From positions 1 through 64,000 of the forward strand of contig NZ_CAKMMF010000017.1 in the NCBI RefSeq assembly GCF_927798095.1: a DNA stretch of 64,000 nt. The letters are read 5' to 3'. Positions 53,395 to 60,908 of the stretch are shown in pieces. Under the pieces are notes generated by a model. It was not told the DNA's origin. It searched no databases and saw only the letters and a program-made list of their open reading frames with translations. Origin of the DNA: Paenibacillus plantiphilus (GTDB taxonomy: Bacteria > Bacillota > Bacilli > Paenibacillales > Paenibacillaceae). The first letter of the stretch is position 1. Every line of letters begins with the position of its first letter. The translations under genes were made by a program, and so were the position numbers.

Positions 53395-54411
53395 ATGCTT
53401 CAACGCGTCGTGCATCTGCTGCCAGCCGAGCTAATCGCCGTCCTGCAGGGGATGCCTGAACAGTTGAGAGACAAGCTTGAAGAGATACGGATTCGTGAAG
53501 GACGCCCTCTTGAAGTCGGCTTCTGTGACGGATTCCGATTCATCGCTCCGAACGGTTCGCTAATGGCAGGGCCGGCTGAGGCGTACAAGCCTACGTCAGA
53601 GCTTTGCCGCAAACTGCTGGAGCGGGTTACAAACCATTCGCTGTATGCCATGGAAGAGGAGCTGCGCCGGGGCTATATTACAGCAGAGGGCGGACATCGA
53701 ATCGGCATCGCCGGTCGTACCGTGCTGGAGGACGGCGCTGTAAGAGGCATTCGCGATGTTGCGGCGTTCAACGTTAGAATCGCCCGTGAGGTTGTCGGCG
53801 CTGCGGCGGGCGTTCTGCCCAAGCTGCTGGACATTGGCCGGAGATCGGTGCTGCCTGCATTGATCATCGGTCCGCCGCAGCAGGGCAAGACGACGCTTGT
53901 GCGTGATTTGGCCAGAGCGGTCAGCAGCGGGGCATGGGGTCATCCCAGAGCAGCGGGCTGGCAGGGGAGAAAGGTCGGCATTGTCGATGAGCGCTCCGAA
54001 ATCGCTGCTTGCATTCGCGGTGTGCCGACGTTCAATGTCGGTCCGAGAACCGATGTGATGGATGCTTGTCCCAAAGCGGAAGGAATGATGATGATGATCC
54101 GTTCGATGTCGCCTGAGATCTTGATCGTGGATGAGATCGGCAGAGAAGAGGATGCGGATGCGATCCTTGATGCCAGCCACGCGGGAATTGCCGTTATAGC
54201 GACTGCACATGCCCGCGATCTGGATGATGCTCGCGGCAGGCCGGTGCTGCGCAGGCTGCTTGAAGCCGAAGCTTTCGCGGTTTGCGTCGAGCTGAAGCGG
54301 ACGGCTGAAGGCTTGACGAGTCGTGTCGTGCCAGTTGCTGCAGCTGCAGCCGGCAGAGCGCCGACGGCACGGGAGCCGACAGCCGCTGCGGGAGGCGGAG
54401 CGCATGGTTAA
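53395..54411 (+). CDS. spoIIIAA: Stage III sporulation protein AA, secretion-type ATPase
   Basis: A 338-aa cytoplasmic ATPase of the SpoIIIA-SpoIIQ feeding-tube complex that links mother cell and forespore; related to type II/IV secretion ATPases. Walker A IIGPPQQGKTTLVRD (about 160-175), Walker B ILIVDEIGREEDA, conserved KAEGMMMMIRSMSPE and HATAHA-type ATAHARD. Start ATG 53395 is seven bases after GGAGG; an ATG at 53389 is too close. The C-terminal Ala-rich tail is variable. Overlaps spoIIIAB by eight bases. Confidence 0.96.
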   Translation: MLQRVVHLLPAELIAVLQGMPEQLRDKLEEIRIREGRPLEVGFCDGFRFIAPNGSLMAGPAEAYKPTSELCRKLLERVTNHSLYAMEEELRRGYITAEGGHRIGIAGRTVLEDGAVRGIRDVAAFNVRIAREVVGAAAGVLPKLLDIGRRSVLPALIIGPPQQGKTTLVRDLARAVSSGAWGHPRAAGWQGRKVGIVDERSEIAACIRGVPTFNVGPRTDVMDACPKAEGMMMMIRSMSPEILIVDEIGREEDADAILDASHAGIAVIATAHARDLDDARGRPVLRRLLEAEAFAVCVELKRTAEGLTSRVVPVAAAAAGRAPTAREPTAAAGGGAHG

Positions 54412-54922
54412 GCTTGTCGGTGCGATGCTCATTCTGTTTGCAGGGACGATGATTGGATTTCAGCAGGCTGCGCGGTTTGCGGCGAGACCACGGCAGATTC
54501 GCCATATGATACAAGCGCTTCAGCGTCTTGAGACGGAGATTGGCTACGGCTATACGCCGCTGCCGGAGGCGCTTGCACGGTCGGCGGCCCATTTGCCCGA
54601 GCCGATCAGCTCGCTGCTAAGAGGAACGAAGGAACGGCTGGATGAAGCAGACGGCTTCACTTTCCGTGAATGCTGGGAGCGCTCCGTCACTGAGCATTGG
54701 CCGGGAACCGCGATGAAAGGAGCAGAGCAGGCGGCCTATATCAGACTAGGCTCCGCTCTTGGCATCAGCGACCGCGACGATCAAATCAAGCATCTCAAGC
54801 TGGCGATGGGGCAGTTGAAAACGGAAGAAGACGCGGCGCGGGATGATCAAGCCCGCTACGAGAAGATGTGGAAGAGCCTCGGCGTCCTCATCGCGGCGCT
54901 TGTCGTCATTTTGATCGTTTAG
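54404..54922 (+). CDS. spoIIIAB: Stage III sporulation protein AB
   Basis: A 172-aa protein, structurally related to GspF-like secretion proteins: N-terminal helix (LVGAMLILFAGTMIGFQQAA), cytoplasmic helical domain (RHMIQALQRLETEIGYGYTPL; LGISDRDDQIKHLKLAMGQL), and C-terminal helix (LGVLIAALVVILIV). ATG 54404 with GGAGGCGGAG before it, overlapping spoIIIAA. Confidence 0.94.
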   Translation: MVKLVGAMLILFAGTMIGFQQAARFAARPRQIRHMIQALQRLETEIGYGYTPLPEALARSAAHLPEPISSLLRGTKERLDEADGFTFRECWERSVTEHWPGTAMKGAEQAAYIRLGSALGISDRDDQIKHLKLAMGQLKTEEDAARDDQARYEKMWKSLGVLIAALVVILIV

Positions 54923-54937
54923 TGGGGTGCCGGATGA

Positions 54938-55141
54938 ATGAACTTAGATGTTAGCGCGATATTCCAGATTGCAGGCATCGGCATTATCGTTGCCATGATC
55001 CATACAGTACTGAAGCAGATGGGCAAGGAAGACATGGCTCATTGGGTAACATTAATCGGTTTTGTTATTGTCCTGTTTATGGTTGTCAGGCTGTTGAATG
55101 ATCTGTTTCAAGAAATTAAGACGATCTTCCTGTTTCAATAA
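54938..55141 (+). CDS. spoIIIAC: Stage III sporulation protein AC
   Basis: A 67-aa membrane protein of two helices (IFQIAGIGIIVAMIHTVL; WVTLIGFVIVLFMVVRLL) with the conserved KQMGKEDMAHWV loop. Length and sequence match SpoIIIAC, a component of the mother-cell side of the channel. ATG 54938 follows GGGGTG. Confidence 0.95.
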   Translation: MNLDVSAIFQIAGIGIIVAMIHTVLKQMGKEDMAHWVTLIGFVIVLFMVVRLLNDLFQEIKTIFLFQ

Positions 55142-55173
55142 CGAGAGTGCAGTACAGGGCGGGTGAAAGTAGC

Positions 55174-55569
55174 GTGGAAATGATTCAGATCGTCGGCCTT
55201 GGATTAATGGCAACGGTGCTGATCCTGGTTATTCGGGAGCAAAAGCCGATGTTCGCATTTTTGCTCGCTGCTTTTACCGGACTGTTCATCTTTCTGTTCA
55301 TGATCGGCAAGATCGAAGCGGTTATAACCGTTCTGGAAGGTCTTGCGGATCGATCGGGCATTCCGACCATCTATCTCAAGACGATTCTGAAAATAATCGG
55401 CATCGCATACATCGCAGAGTTTGGCGCTCAGATCGTACGGGACGCCGGCCAGGAAAGCATCGCCTCCAAAATCGAGTTCGCCGGCAAGGTGCTCATTCTC
55501 GTGATGGCGATTCCTATTATAAGTGTCATCATTGAAACTGTGCTCGGCCTACTGCCTGCGGGAGGGTAA
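55174..55569 (+). CDS. spoIIIAD: Stage III sporulation protein AD
   Basis: A 131-aa membrane protein with about four helices: MIQIVGLGLMATVLILVIREQKP, AFTGLFIFLFMIGKI, the conserved ILKIIGIAYIAEFGAQIVRDAG, and VLILVMAIPIISVIIETVLGLL. Start GTG 55174 behind GGGTGAAAG; an upstream GTG at 55147 gives a non-conserved extension. Confidence 0.93.
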   Translation: MEMIQIVGLGLMATVLILVIREQKPMFAFLLAAFTGLFIFLFMIGKIEAVITVLEGLADRSGIPTIYLKTILKIIGIAYIAEFGAQIVRDAGQESIASKIEFAGKVLILVMAIPIISVIIETVLGLLPAGG

Positions 55570-55575
55570 AGCGTT

Positions 55576-56865
55576 ATGCTGAAGCTGCGATTGCTCGGAA
55601 TCACCGGGCTGAAGCTGCGATTGCTCCGAATCACTGTGCTGGTCATTTTGCTGCTTTTCCATCTGCTCTGGCTGCAGGCTGCTGTCGCAACAGCAGAAGT
55701 CTCTGCAAACGGCGGACAAGTTACCGGCATGGAGGGGAACGGCGCACCAGGGGAGGCGGAGTCTTCCAAGCTGTCCCGCTCACTGGCGGACGAGCAATTG
55801 CAGGGTATGGATATGAAAGCGGTGGAGAATTATTGGGACCGGTTGACGAAGGAGTACGGCGGATTTTTCCCTGACGGCGAAGTGCCCAGCTTTATGGAGA
55901 TGATCATGCCGGGCGGTGAAGGGCTGAAGCTTGGTACTGTATTGAGCGGATTGTTCCGTTATGTGCTGCATGAGGTGCTGTATAATGGCAGGCTGCTCGT
56001 CACCATCGTCATTTTGACCGTATTCAGCATGATTCTGGAGACGCTGCAAACGGCCTTCGAGCGCAATGCAGTCAGCAAAGTGGCGTACAGCATTACGTAC
56101 ATGGTGATGCTCGTTCTCGCTGTGAACAGCTTCAATGTTGCCATCGGCTACGCCAAGGACGCCATCACCGGAATGATTCAATTCATGATGGCAATGATTC
56201 CTCTGCTGCTGACATTGCTGGCAACGATGGGGAATGTCATTACAGTTTCGGTGCTGCATCCTTTAATTATTTTCATGATCCACGCTGTAGGCACAGTGAT
56301 TTATACATTGGTTTTTCCGCTGCTCTTCTTCTCGGCAGTGCTGTATATTGTCAGCTCGCTGACGGACAAGTTCAAGGTGACACAGCTTGCGAACGTCCTG
56401 CGCAATGTCGGTGTGGGGGTCATGGGCGTTATGCTGACGATATTTCTGGGTGTCATCTCGGTGCAGGGAGCGACGGGCTCTGTAAGCGATGGCGTGACGC
56501 TGCGGACTGCAAAATTTGTTGCCGGCAACTTTGTACCGGTCATCGGTCGAACCTTCTCTGACGCTGCAGATACGGTGATGTCCGCTTCCTTGCTCGTTAA
56601 AAATGCGATCGGAATCGCCGGAGTTATCATTCTAATCTTCTTATGTGCATTTCCGGCTATCAAAATATTAACTTTGGCGCTTATCTACAATGTAGCCGGA
56701 GCCATCATGCAGCCGCTTGGCGACAGTCCGATTGTCGGCTGTCTGCAAACGATCGGCAAGACGCTCATCTACGTGTTTGCCGCATTAGCGGCTGTGGGCT
56801 TGATGTTCTTCCTTGCTGTGACGATTATTCTGACGGCAGGCAATGCAACGGTTATGATTCGCTAG
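55576..56865 (+). CDS. spoIIIAE: Stage III sporulation protein AE
   Basis: A 429-aa polytopic membrane protein of the SpoIIIA complex: an N-terminal hydrophobic leader, an extracellular lead-in with MKAVENYWDRLTKEYGG, then about seven helices (LVTIVILTVFSMILETLQTA; MVLAVNSFNVAIGYA; VGVMGVMLTIFLGVISVQGA; KILTLALIYNVAGAIMQPLG). The first codons hold a 30-bp direct duplication (starts at 55579 and 55609) so LKLRLL-IT appears twice in the leader. GGAGGG before ATG 55576. Confidence 0.95.
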   Translation: MLKLRLLGITGLKLRLLRITVLVILLLFHLLWLQAAVATAEVSANGGQVTGMEGNGAPGEAESSKLSRSLADEQLQGMDMKAVENYWDRLTKEYGGFFPDGEVPSFMEMIMPGGEGLKLGTVLSGLFRYVLHEVLYNGRLLVTIVILTVFSMILETLQTAFERNAVSKVAYSITYMVMLVLAVNSFNVAIGYAKDAITGMIQFMMAMIPLLLTLLATMGNVITVSVLHPLIIFMIHAVGTVIYTLVFPLLFFSAVLYIVSSLTDKFKVTQLANVLRNVGVGVMGVMLTIFLGVISVQGATGSVSDGVTLRTAKFVAGNFVPVIGRTFSDAADTVMSASLLVKNAIGIAGVIILIFLCAFPAIKILTLALIYNVAGAIMQPLGDSPIVGCLQTIGKTLIYVFAALAAVGLMFFLAVTIILTAGNATVMIR

Positions 56866-56886
56866 GGCGGGGGAGGAGGCGGCAGC

Positions 56887-57738
56887 ATGCTCGGATGGCT
56901 CGCTGATTGGCTGAAGGGTATTATTGCAGTCGTGCTGCTTGCGAGCTTCATTGATCTTCTTCTGCCCAACCGGTCGATGCAGCGCTATGTCCGACTGGTT
57001 GCCAGTCTGATCATTCTGCTGACGATTCTGTCACCGATCATTTCCTTCTTGAAAGGGGATTTCGATGCACGGCTGGATGAGCGATTTGCAAGCTGGCTCA
57101 ACCCCGCGCAAACGAAAGCTGTGCGCATGCCAACGCTTCAGGATATACAGCATGATGCGGAGGAATTGCGGCGCAAGCAGCAAGCAGCAGCAGCGGCATT
57201 GACGGAACGAAAGCTTGCGGAGGCGATGACCTTGCAAATTCGGCGCCTTGCAGGCGTGGAGGTTTTGGACGTGGCTGTAGTGCTGGCGAGACAGGGAGGC
57301 GGGGATGCCGATCACATGGAGGCTGCGCATATTGCCAAGGTAACTGTGACGCTTGCTGCGAAGGAGAAGCGGGGGAGCGGGTCAAGGAGCTCGGAGTCTG
57401 AGAGGGAAGCGGTCCCGGCTGCGGTTGAACCGGTTACTGTGTCCGTGCAGCTAGGCGAGATGCCGCAGGAGCTCGACTCGGAAGCTGGATCTGCACTAGC
57501 AACAGATGCAGAAGCGGAAACGGAAACAGATTCAGAAACAGATTCAGAAACAGATTCAGAAACAGATTCAGAAACAGATTCAGAAACAGAAGCCGCACTA
57601 GATGAAGGTTTATCGGAACGTTATGTCAAGGTTGAAGGCGAGGTCGCAGATGCCATTAGAGAGACGCTGCAGGACGGATGGTTCGTCGTCCCTGCGACCG
57701 TGCTGATAAGAGAAAAGAAGCGGTTGGATGAGCATTAG
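56887..57738 (+). CDS. spoIIIAF: Stage III sporulation protein AF with an acidic repeat insert
   Basis: A 283-aa protein, longer than the roughly 205-aa B. subtilis homologue. Two helices at the N-terminus (WLKGIIAVVLLASFIDLLLPN; LVASLIILLTILSPIISFL), a cytoplasmic ring-building-like domain (RLAGVEVLDVAVVLA), then a charged linker with five TDSE units encoded by a 12-bp tandem repeat (about 57526-57585), and a C-terminal YVKVEGEVADAIRETL. GGGGGAGGAGG before ATG 56887. The extra length is almost all in the linker. Confidence 0.93.
   Translation: MLGWLADWLKGIIAVVLLASFIDLLLPNRSMQRYVRLVASLIILLTILSPIISFLKGDFDARLDERFASWLNPAQTKAVRMPTLQDIQHDAEELRRKQQAAAAALTERKLAEAMTLQIRRLAGVEVLDVAVVLARQGGGDADHMEAAHIAKVTVTLAAKEKRGSGSRSSESEREAVPAAVEPVTVSVQLGEMPQELDSEAGSALATDAEAETETDSETDSETDSETDSETDSETEAALDEGLSERYVKVEGEVADAIRETLQDGWFVVPATVLIREKKRLDEH
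57526..57585 (+). repeat. spoIIIAF: 12-bp in-frame tandem repeat in spoIIIAF
   Basis: Five consecutive copies of ACAGATTCAGAA (coding TDSE) with almost no variation, an in-frame minisatellite likely to vary in copy number. Confidence 0.9.
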
Positions 57739-57847
57739 CTGCAAGCAATTAACCCTTGGTACGAGAAGTGGCACAGTATGACGGCGATTAACCAGACAAT
57801 GCATGACGGGGCTTGTTGGGGCGGCAAGCCTGAGAGGAGAGACGACG

Positions 57848-58483
57848 GTGGCCAAATGGCTGGAAGGGCTGGAGTCGGCAGTTGGCGGGGGGCCAGGAGG
57901 TCCGAAAAGAGTAAAGTCTCTGCGCATTCTGCTCTTGATTGGCGGAATCGGGGCATTGCTGATGATCGTTAATTCGTTCCTGTCCTTTGAGACTGCAGAA
58001 CCCGAGCCGCAAACCGATCCGTCGGCTGTATCTGATCAGGCGGCTTTTATGGGCGGGGGCTCAGGAGCGGAGGAAAGCTTCGAATCGATTGAGCAGCCGC
58101 TTGAAACGCGGATTAAAGATATTTTGGAAAAAATTGTAGGTGTAGGCGCTGTGGATGTGCTGGTCACGATCGATTCGACAGAGGAGATTGTCGTGCAGCG
58201 CAACGAGAAGGAGACCCAGCAGGTGACAAGCGAGAATGACAAGAACGGCGGCAAGCGCCATATCACCTCAATCTCCAAGGACGGTCAGGTAGTGATGTAC
58301 GAAGCATCGGGCGACGAGACTCCTTTCGTAACGAAACGGATAAAGCCGCGAATTCGAGGGGTTCTTATCGTAGCCAAGGGGGCCGAGAATGGAACGGTCA
58401 GAAGTCTGATTATGGATGCAGTTGAGAAAGGGATCAGCGTTCCGGTTAACCGGATTTCGATCGTGCCGAGAAAGCATTCATAA
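57848..58483 (+). CDS. spoIIIAG: Stage III sporulation protein AG
   Basis: A 211-aa single-pass protein that forms a large ring in the intermembrane space of the SpoIIIA-SpoIIQ channel. Helix about 34-54 (ILLLIGGIGALLMIVNSFLS), an acidic linker, then the ring-building motif region (DILEKIVGVGAVDVLVTIDS, IKPRIRGVLIVAKGAE). Start GTG 57848 follows GAGAGGAGAG; the ATG at 57803 gives 15 non-conserved residues. Confidence 0.94.
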   Translation: MAKWLEGLESAVGGGPGGPKRVKSLRILLLIGGIGALLMIVNSFLSFETAEPEPQTDPSAVSDQAAFMGGGSGAEESFESIEQPLETRIKDILEKIVGVGAVDVLVTIDSTEEIVVQRNEKETQQVTSENDKNGGKRHITSISKDGQVVMYEASGDETPFVTKRIKPRIRGVLIVAKGAENGTVRSLIMDAVEKGISVPVNRISIVPRKHS

Positions 58484-58518
58484 AAAATAATAAAACATTT
58501 ATAGGAGGCTGTTCACGA

Positions 58519-59208
58519 ATGAATACGAAACGACAAACGATTTGGCTGGTATCCATGTTAAGCTTAATGGTAATTCTATCCGCTTACTACCTGTTTACAG
58601 AGGATGTTGATCCAACCAATGATATGCTGACCGAGGCGAACCAGGAAGAAAAGCTTCAGATGAGCGCGACAGAAGCAGCGACGGACAATACAGATAAGCT
58701 GGATGGCTTAACAGTAACGGAAGTTGAAGAATCCGTCGCCGAAGAAGCAGCGGCAAATGCGGCCACCGGCAAAACATTGGAAGCAGCGCCGGACATCGCT
58801 TCTTCGGAGAAGGCGGATCAGGAGGTGCTGCGCAAGCTCGAAGCGGCCGGCACGAAGGGCAGCATGTTCGACGAGCTGCAGTACAATCGGGACCAGAAAT
58901 TCGCGGAGGAGAACAATCGACTGTACAGCATCATTTCCGATGCGTCGCAGGATGCGAAGGAAGCCACTAAAGCGGCAGAGCAAATCAACCAGCTTGAAGA
59001 CAAGAGCTCCAAGAAAACCGGAATTGAAGAGGAGCTTACGAAGCAGTTCAGCAATGCGATTGTCGTAGAGGAGAACAATAACAAGTACAAGGTCGTCGTA
59101 GAGAGCGAGAAGCTCGAACGGAGCCAGGCGGACAGCATCGTGATGATGGTGATGAAAGAGCTGGCAGTTAGCGCGGACCAAGTATCTGTCCAATTCATAG
59201 CACCATAA
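58519..59208 (+). CDS. spoIIIAH: Stage III sporulation protein AH
   Basis: A 229-aa single-pass protein whose extracytoplasmic domain binds SpoIIQ from the forespore. N-terminal helix (TIWLVSMLSLMVILSAYYLF), a Glu/Ala-rich linker, then a YscJ/FliF-like domain starting near LQYNRDQKFAEENNRLYSII and ending MMVMKELAVSADQVSVQF. AGGAGG precedes the ATG. Last gene of the operon, followed by a strong hairpin. Confidence 0.96.
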   Translation: MNTKRQTIWLVSMLSLMVILSAYYLFTEDVDPTNDMLTEANQEEKLQMSATEAATDNTDKLDGLTVTEVEESVAEEAAANAATGKTLEAAPDIASSEKADQEVLRKLEAAGTKGSMFDELQYNRDQKFAEENNRLYSIISDASQDAKEATKAAEQINQLEDKSSKKTGIEEELTKQFSNAIVVEENNNKYKVVVESEKLERSQADSIVMMVMKELAVSADQVSVQFIAP

Positions 59209-59288
59209 CCTCAGCAATTGTAGCCTTGCAGCTTATTACTGTAACGGGTTCCGTTTTTGGACTGCAGCACAACACTCCAGAAGAGATT

Positions 59289-59340
59289 AACAATGACAAG
59301 CCAATTGCAATAGAATTGGCTTGTCATTGTGCATTTTGTT
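59289..59340 (+). terminator. Terminator of the spoIIIA operon
   Basis: A perfect 17-bp stem (ACAATGACAAGCCAATT with AATTGGCTTGTCATTGT, 59289-59329), seven-base loop, then a T-rich tail. It may also end the convergent GNAT gene. Confidence 0.88.
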
Positions 59341-59375
59341 TCTGTTAAAAGATTATGTTACAAGGAATTATGAGA

Positions 59376-59921
59376 TCATTCTTTAAATCTCCCCATAATA
59401 ATGGTGTTGTAATAGTTGCCGTCTGAAAGAACTTTATCTTGTTTTAATACCCCTTCTATTTCAAATCCGAGATTTTCATAAAGCCGAACAGCTTTGTCGT
59501 TTATTTGCAAAACATGTAAAGTCATTTTTTTAATTTCGTTGGAGTCCGCCCAAGCAATAGATTCTCTCAGAAGATTTTTGCCAATCCGATATCCCCAATA
59601 ATCTTTTAGCACGCATACCCCAAATTCAACTTTATGAGACAATCTATTCAAGTGATTTCCCTCGCATCTTGAAAATCCGACTATTCTATTAGTAGCTTCT
59701 GCAACTAAAAACAGGTTTTTCGGATTTTCAGCATCCGTTTTAATGAGCTGTTCAAAACCTGATGCGTCGATAAATGACTCTCCTTTTTCTCTATCCAGAT
59801 ATTCAGTCTCGCCATCAATCTGCAATCGCAAAGCAGATAATTCCGCAGCATCCTCGTCCATTGCAGATCTAACAATGTAGCTTATCCCATTGAAGGAATA
59901 TTCCTGGCTGTAAATTTTCAT
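59376..59921 (-). CDS. GNAT-family N-acetyltransferase
   Basis: A 181-aa GNAT enzyme: YIVRSAMDEDAAELSALRLQ at the start, LFLVAEATNRIVGFSRCEG, the acetyl-CoA loop around EFGVCVLKDYWGYRIGKNLLR (Q/RxxGxG/A type), and a C-terminal LHVLQINDKAVRLYENLGFEIEG. Acetyl acceptor unknown; RimI- or antibiotic-type members share this layout. The gene is visibly more AT-rich than its neighbours and interrupts the spoIIIAH-accB order of B. subtilis, pointing to acquisition. GGGAG six bases before ATG 59921. Confidence 0.88.
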   Translation of the reverse strand: MKIYSQEYSFNGISYIVRSAMDEDAAELSALRLQIDGETEYLDREKGESFIDASGFEQLIKTDAENPKNLFLVAEATNRIVGFSRCEGNHLNRLSHKVEFGVCVLKDYWGYRIGKNLLRESIAWADSNEIKKMTLHVLQINDKAVRLYENLGFEIEGVLKQDKVLSDGNYYNTIIMGRFKE

Positions 59922-59959
59922 TATATTCTCCCTTTAAATGGATCTGTTTTGTTAGTGTT

Positions 59960-59988
59960 ATTATAGAACGATTGTTCATTATGTTCAA
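59960..59988 (-). promoter_or_regulatory. Promoter of the GNAT gene
   Basis: Reading leftward: TTGAAC (59983-59988), 17 bp, TATAAT (59960-59965). Confidence 0.8.
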
Positions 59989-60009
59989 TTTCAACTGCCA
60001 ACGAGGTGA

Positions 60010-60062
60010 TCTTCTGAACCGCGCGCAGCTCCCGGCGCGTGGTGGGAACGGGTGTCGCCACA
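60010..60062 (+). repeat. GC-rich dispersed element (family B), copy 2
   Basis: Shares CTTCTG-ACCGCGCGCAGCTCCC, GCGCG, TGGGA and CGGGTGTC-CCAC with the copy at 28220-28274, same orientation, with a deletion of a few bases in the middle. Right after it a CTCCTG-TCTC-CAGGAG hairpin with a following T5 tract (about 60063-60090) looks like a terminator. Confidence 0.7.
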
Positions 60063-60228
60063 CTCCTGTCTCCAGGAGCGCAATTTTTCTCTGTCTGCTG
60101 AAGCCCGTGCTGACTGTTTGGTGTGAGCGCGAACCATTGCACTCCAAAACAGAGCCTGAGGCTTATTTTTTACCAAGGTTTTTTTCGCGGGCTGGTTTAA
60201 AAAATGGGTTCGTGTTCGGGAGTGTTTG

Positions 60229-60237
60229 TGCTATAAT
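60229..60237 (+). promoter_or_regulatory. accB: Extended -10 promoter of accBC
   Basis: TGC-TATAAT (TG at 60229-60230, TATAAT at 60232-60237). The -35 17 bp upstream (TTCGTG) is weak. Leader about 110 nt. Confidence 0.6.
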
Positions 60238-60351
60238 AGGAATGTTATGTACAAGTTTTGGCATTTGCACATTAAGAAAACATGTAATCGTATGCCGGCG
60301 TACAGTAACGATGGAATACAAATCAAAGTATGCTTTATTAGGAGTGAAATA

Positions 60352-60855
60352 ATGTTCAAGCTAAGCGAGATTAAAGAACTGATCAAGCTGGTTGATCAAA
60401 CGTCTGTTCATGAGCTTGAGATTGAAAACGAAGGCGCCCGCCTGCTCATTCGCAAGCCAGGCAAAACAGAAGTGGTGAACGTTCAAACCGCGTCGCTCGT
60501 TCCTACATATACGCAAGGCGTTCCCGCACCCGTACAACATGCGCAACATGCCCCTGCGGCAGCCCCTGCTCCAAGCGCTCCTGAGGCGACTCAGGCAGCA
60601 CCGGTCAATGCCAATCTGCATCAAATCCTATCTCCAATGGTCGGAACGTTCTATCGTTCATCTTCACCAGATGCTGCGCCGTTTGTAAGTGTTGGCGACC
60701 GTGTCAATGAGAAGTCCGTTGTCTGTATTCTTGAGGCGATGAAATTGATGAATGAGCTCGAAGCGGAAGTTCGCGGCGAAATCGTTGATGTACTCGTAGA
60801 GAACGGGCAGCTTATTGAATTCGGACAGCCGCTATTCCTTGTTAAACCGGAGTAA
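60352..60855 (+). CDS. accB: Biotin carboxyl carrier protein of acetyl-CoA carboxylase
   Basis: A 167-aa carrier for malonyl-CoA synthesis. N-terminal dimer/assembly domain ([28 protein letters not shown]), an Ala/Pro-rich linker (about 65-90), and a C-terminal biotinyl domain with the biotin site [11 protein letters not shown] 60352 follows AGGAGTG; an upstream in-frame ATG at 60226 lies before the promoter -10. Followed by accC 53 bases later. Confidence 0.96.
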   Translation: MFKLSEIKELIKLVDQTSVHELEIENEGARLLIRKPGKTEVVNVQTASLVPTYTQGVPAPVQHAQHAPAAAPAPSAPEATQAAPVNANLHQILSPMVGTFYRSSSPDAAPFVSVGDRVNEKSVVCILEAMKLMNELEAEVRGEIVDVLVENGQLIEFGQPLFLVKPE

Positions 60856-60908
60856 GGGGCAGCGTTGCATATCGGCAATGAACGTCAGCGATCGAAAGGG
60901 GTAAGACC

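Larger units (their letters stand above)
59922..60351. other. 430-bp divergent gap
   Basis: Holds the GNAT promoter, family B element, a terminator-like hairpin (60063-60090) and the accB promoter (-10 at 60232). A long frame through the repeat (59972-60352) is not a credible protein. Confidence 0.75.

Noticed and set aside
53596-54432. A 278-codon frame antisense to spoIIIAA
   Set aside because: Shadow of a highly conserved gene; no start site or family features.
59972-60352. A 126-codon frame upstream of accB
   Set aside because: It crosses the family B repeat, a terminator-like hairpin and the accB promoter, and has no ribosome-binding site.
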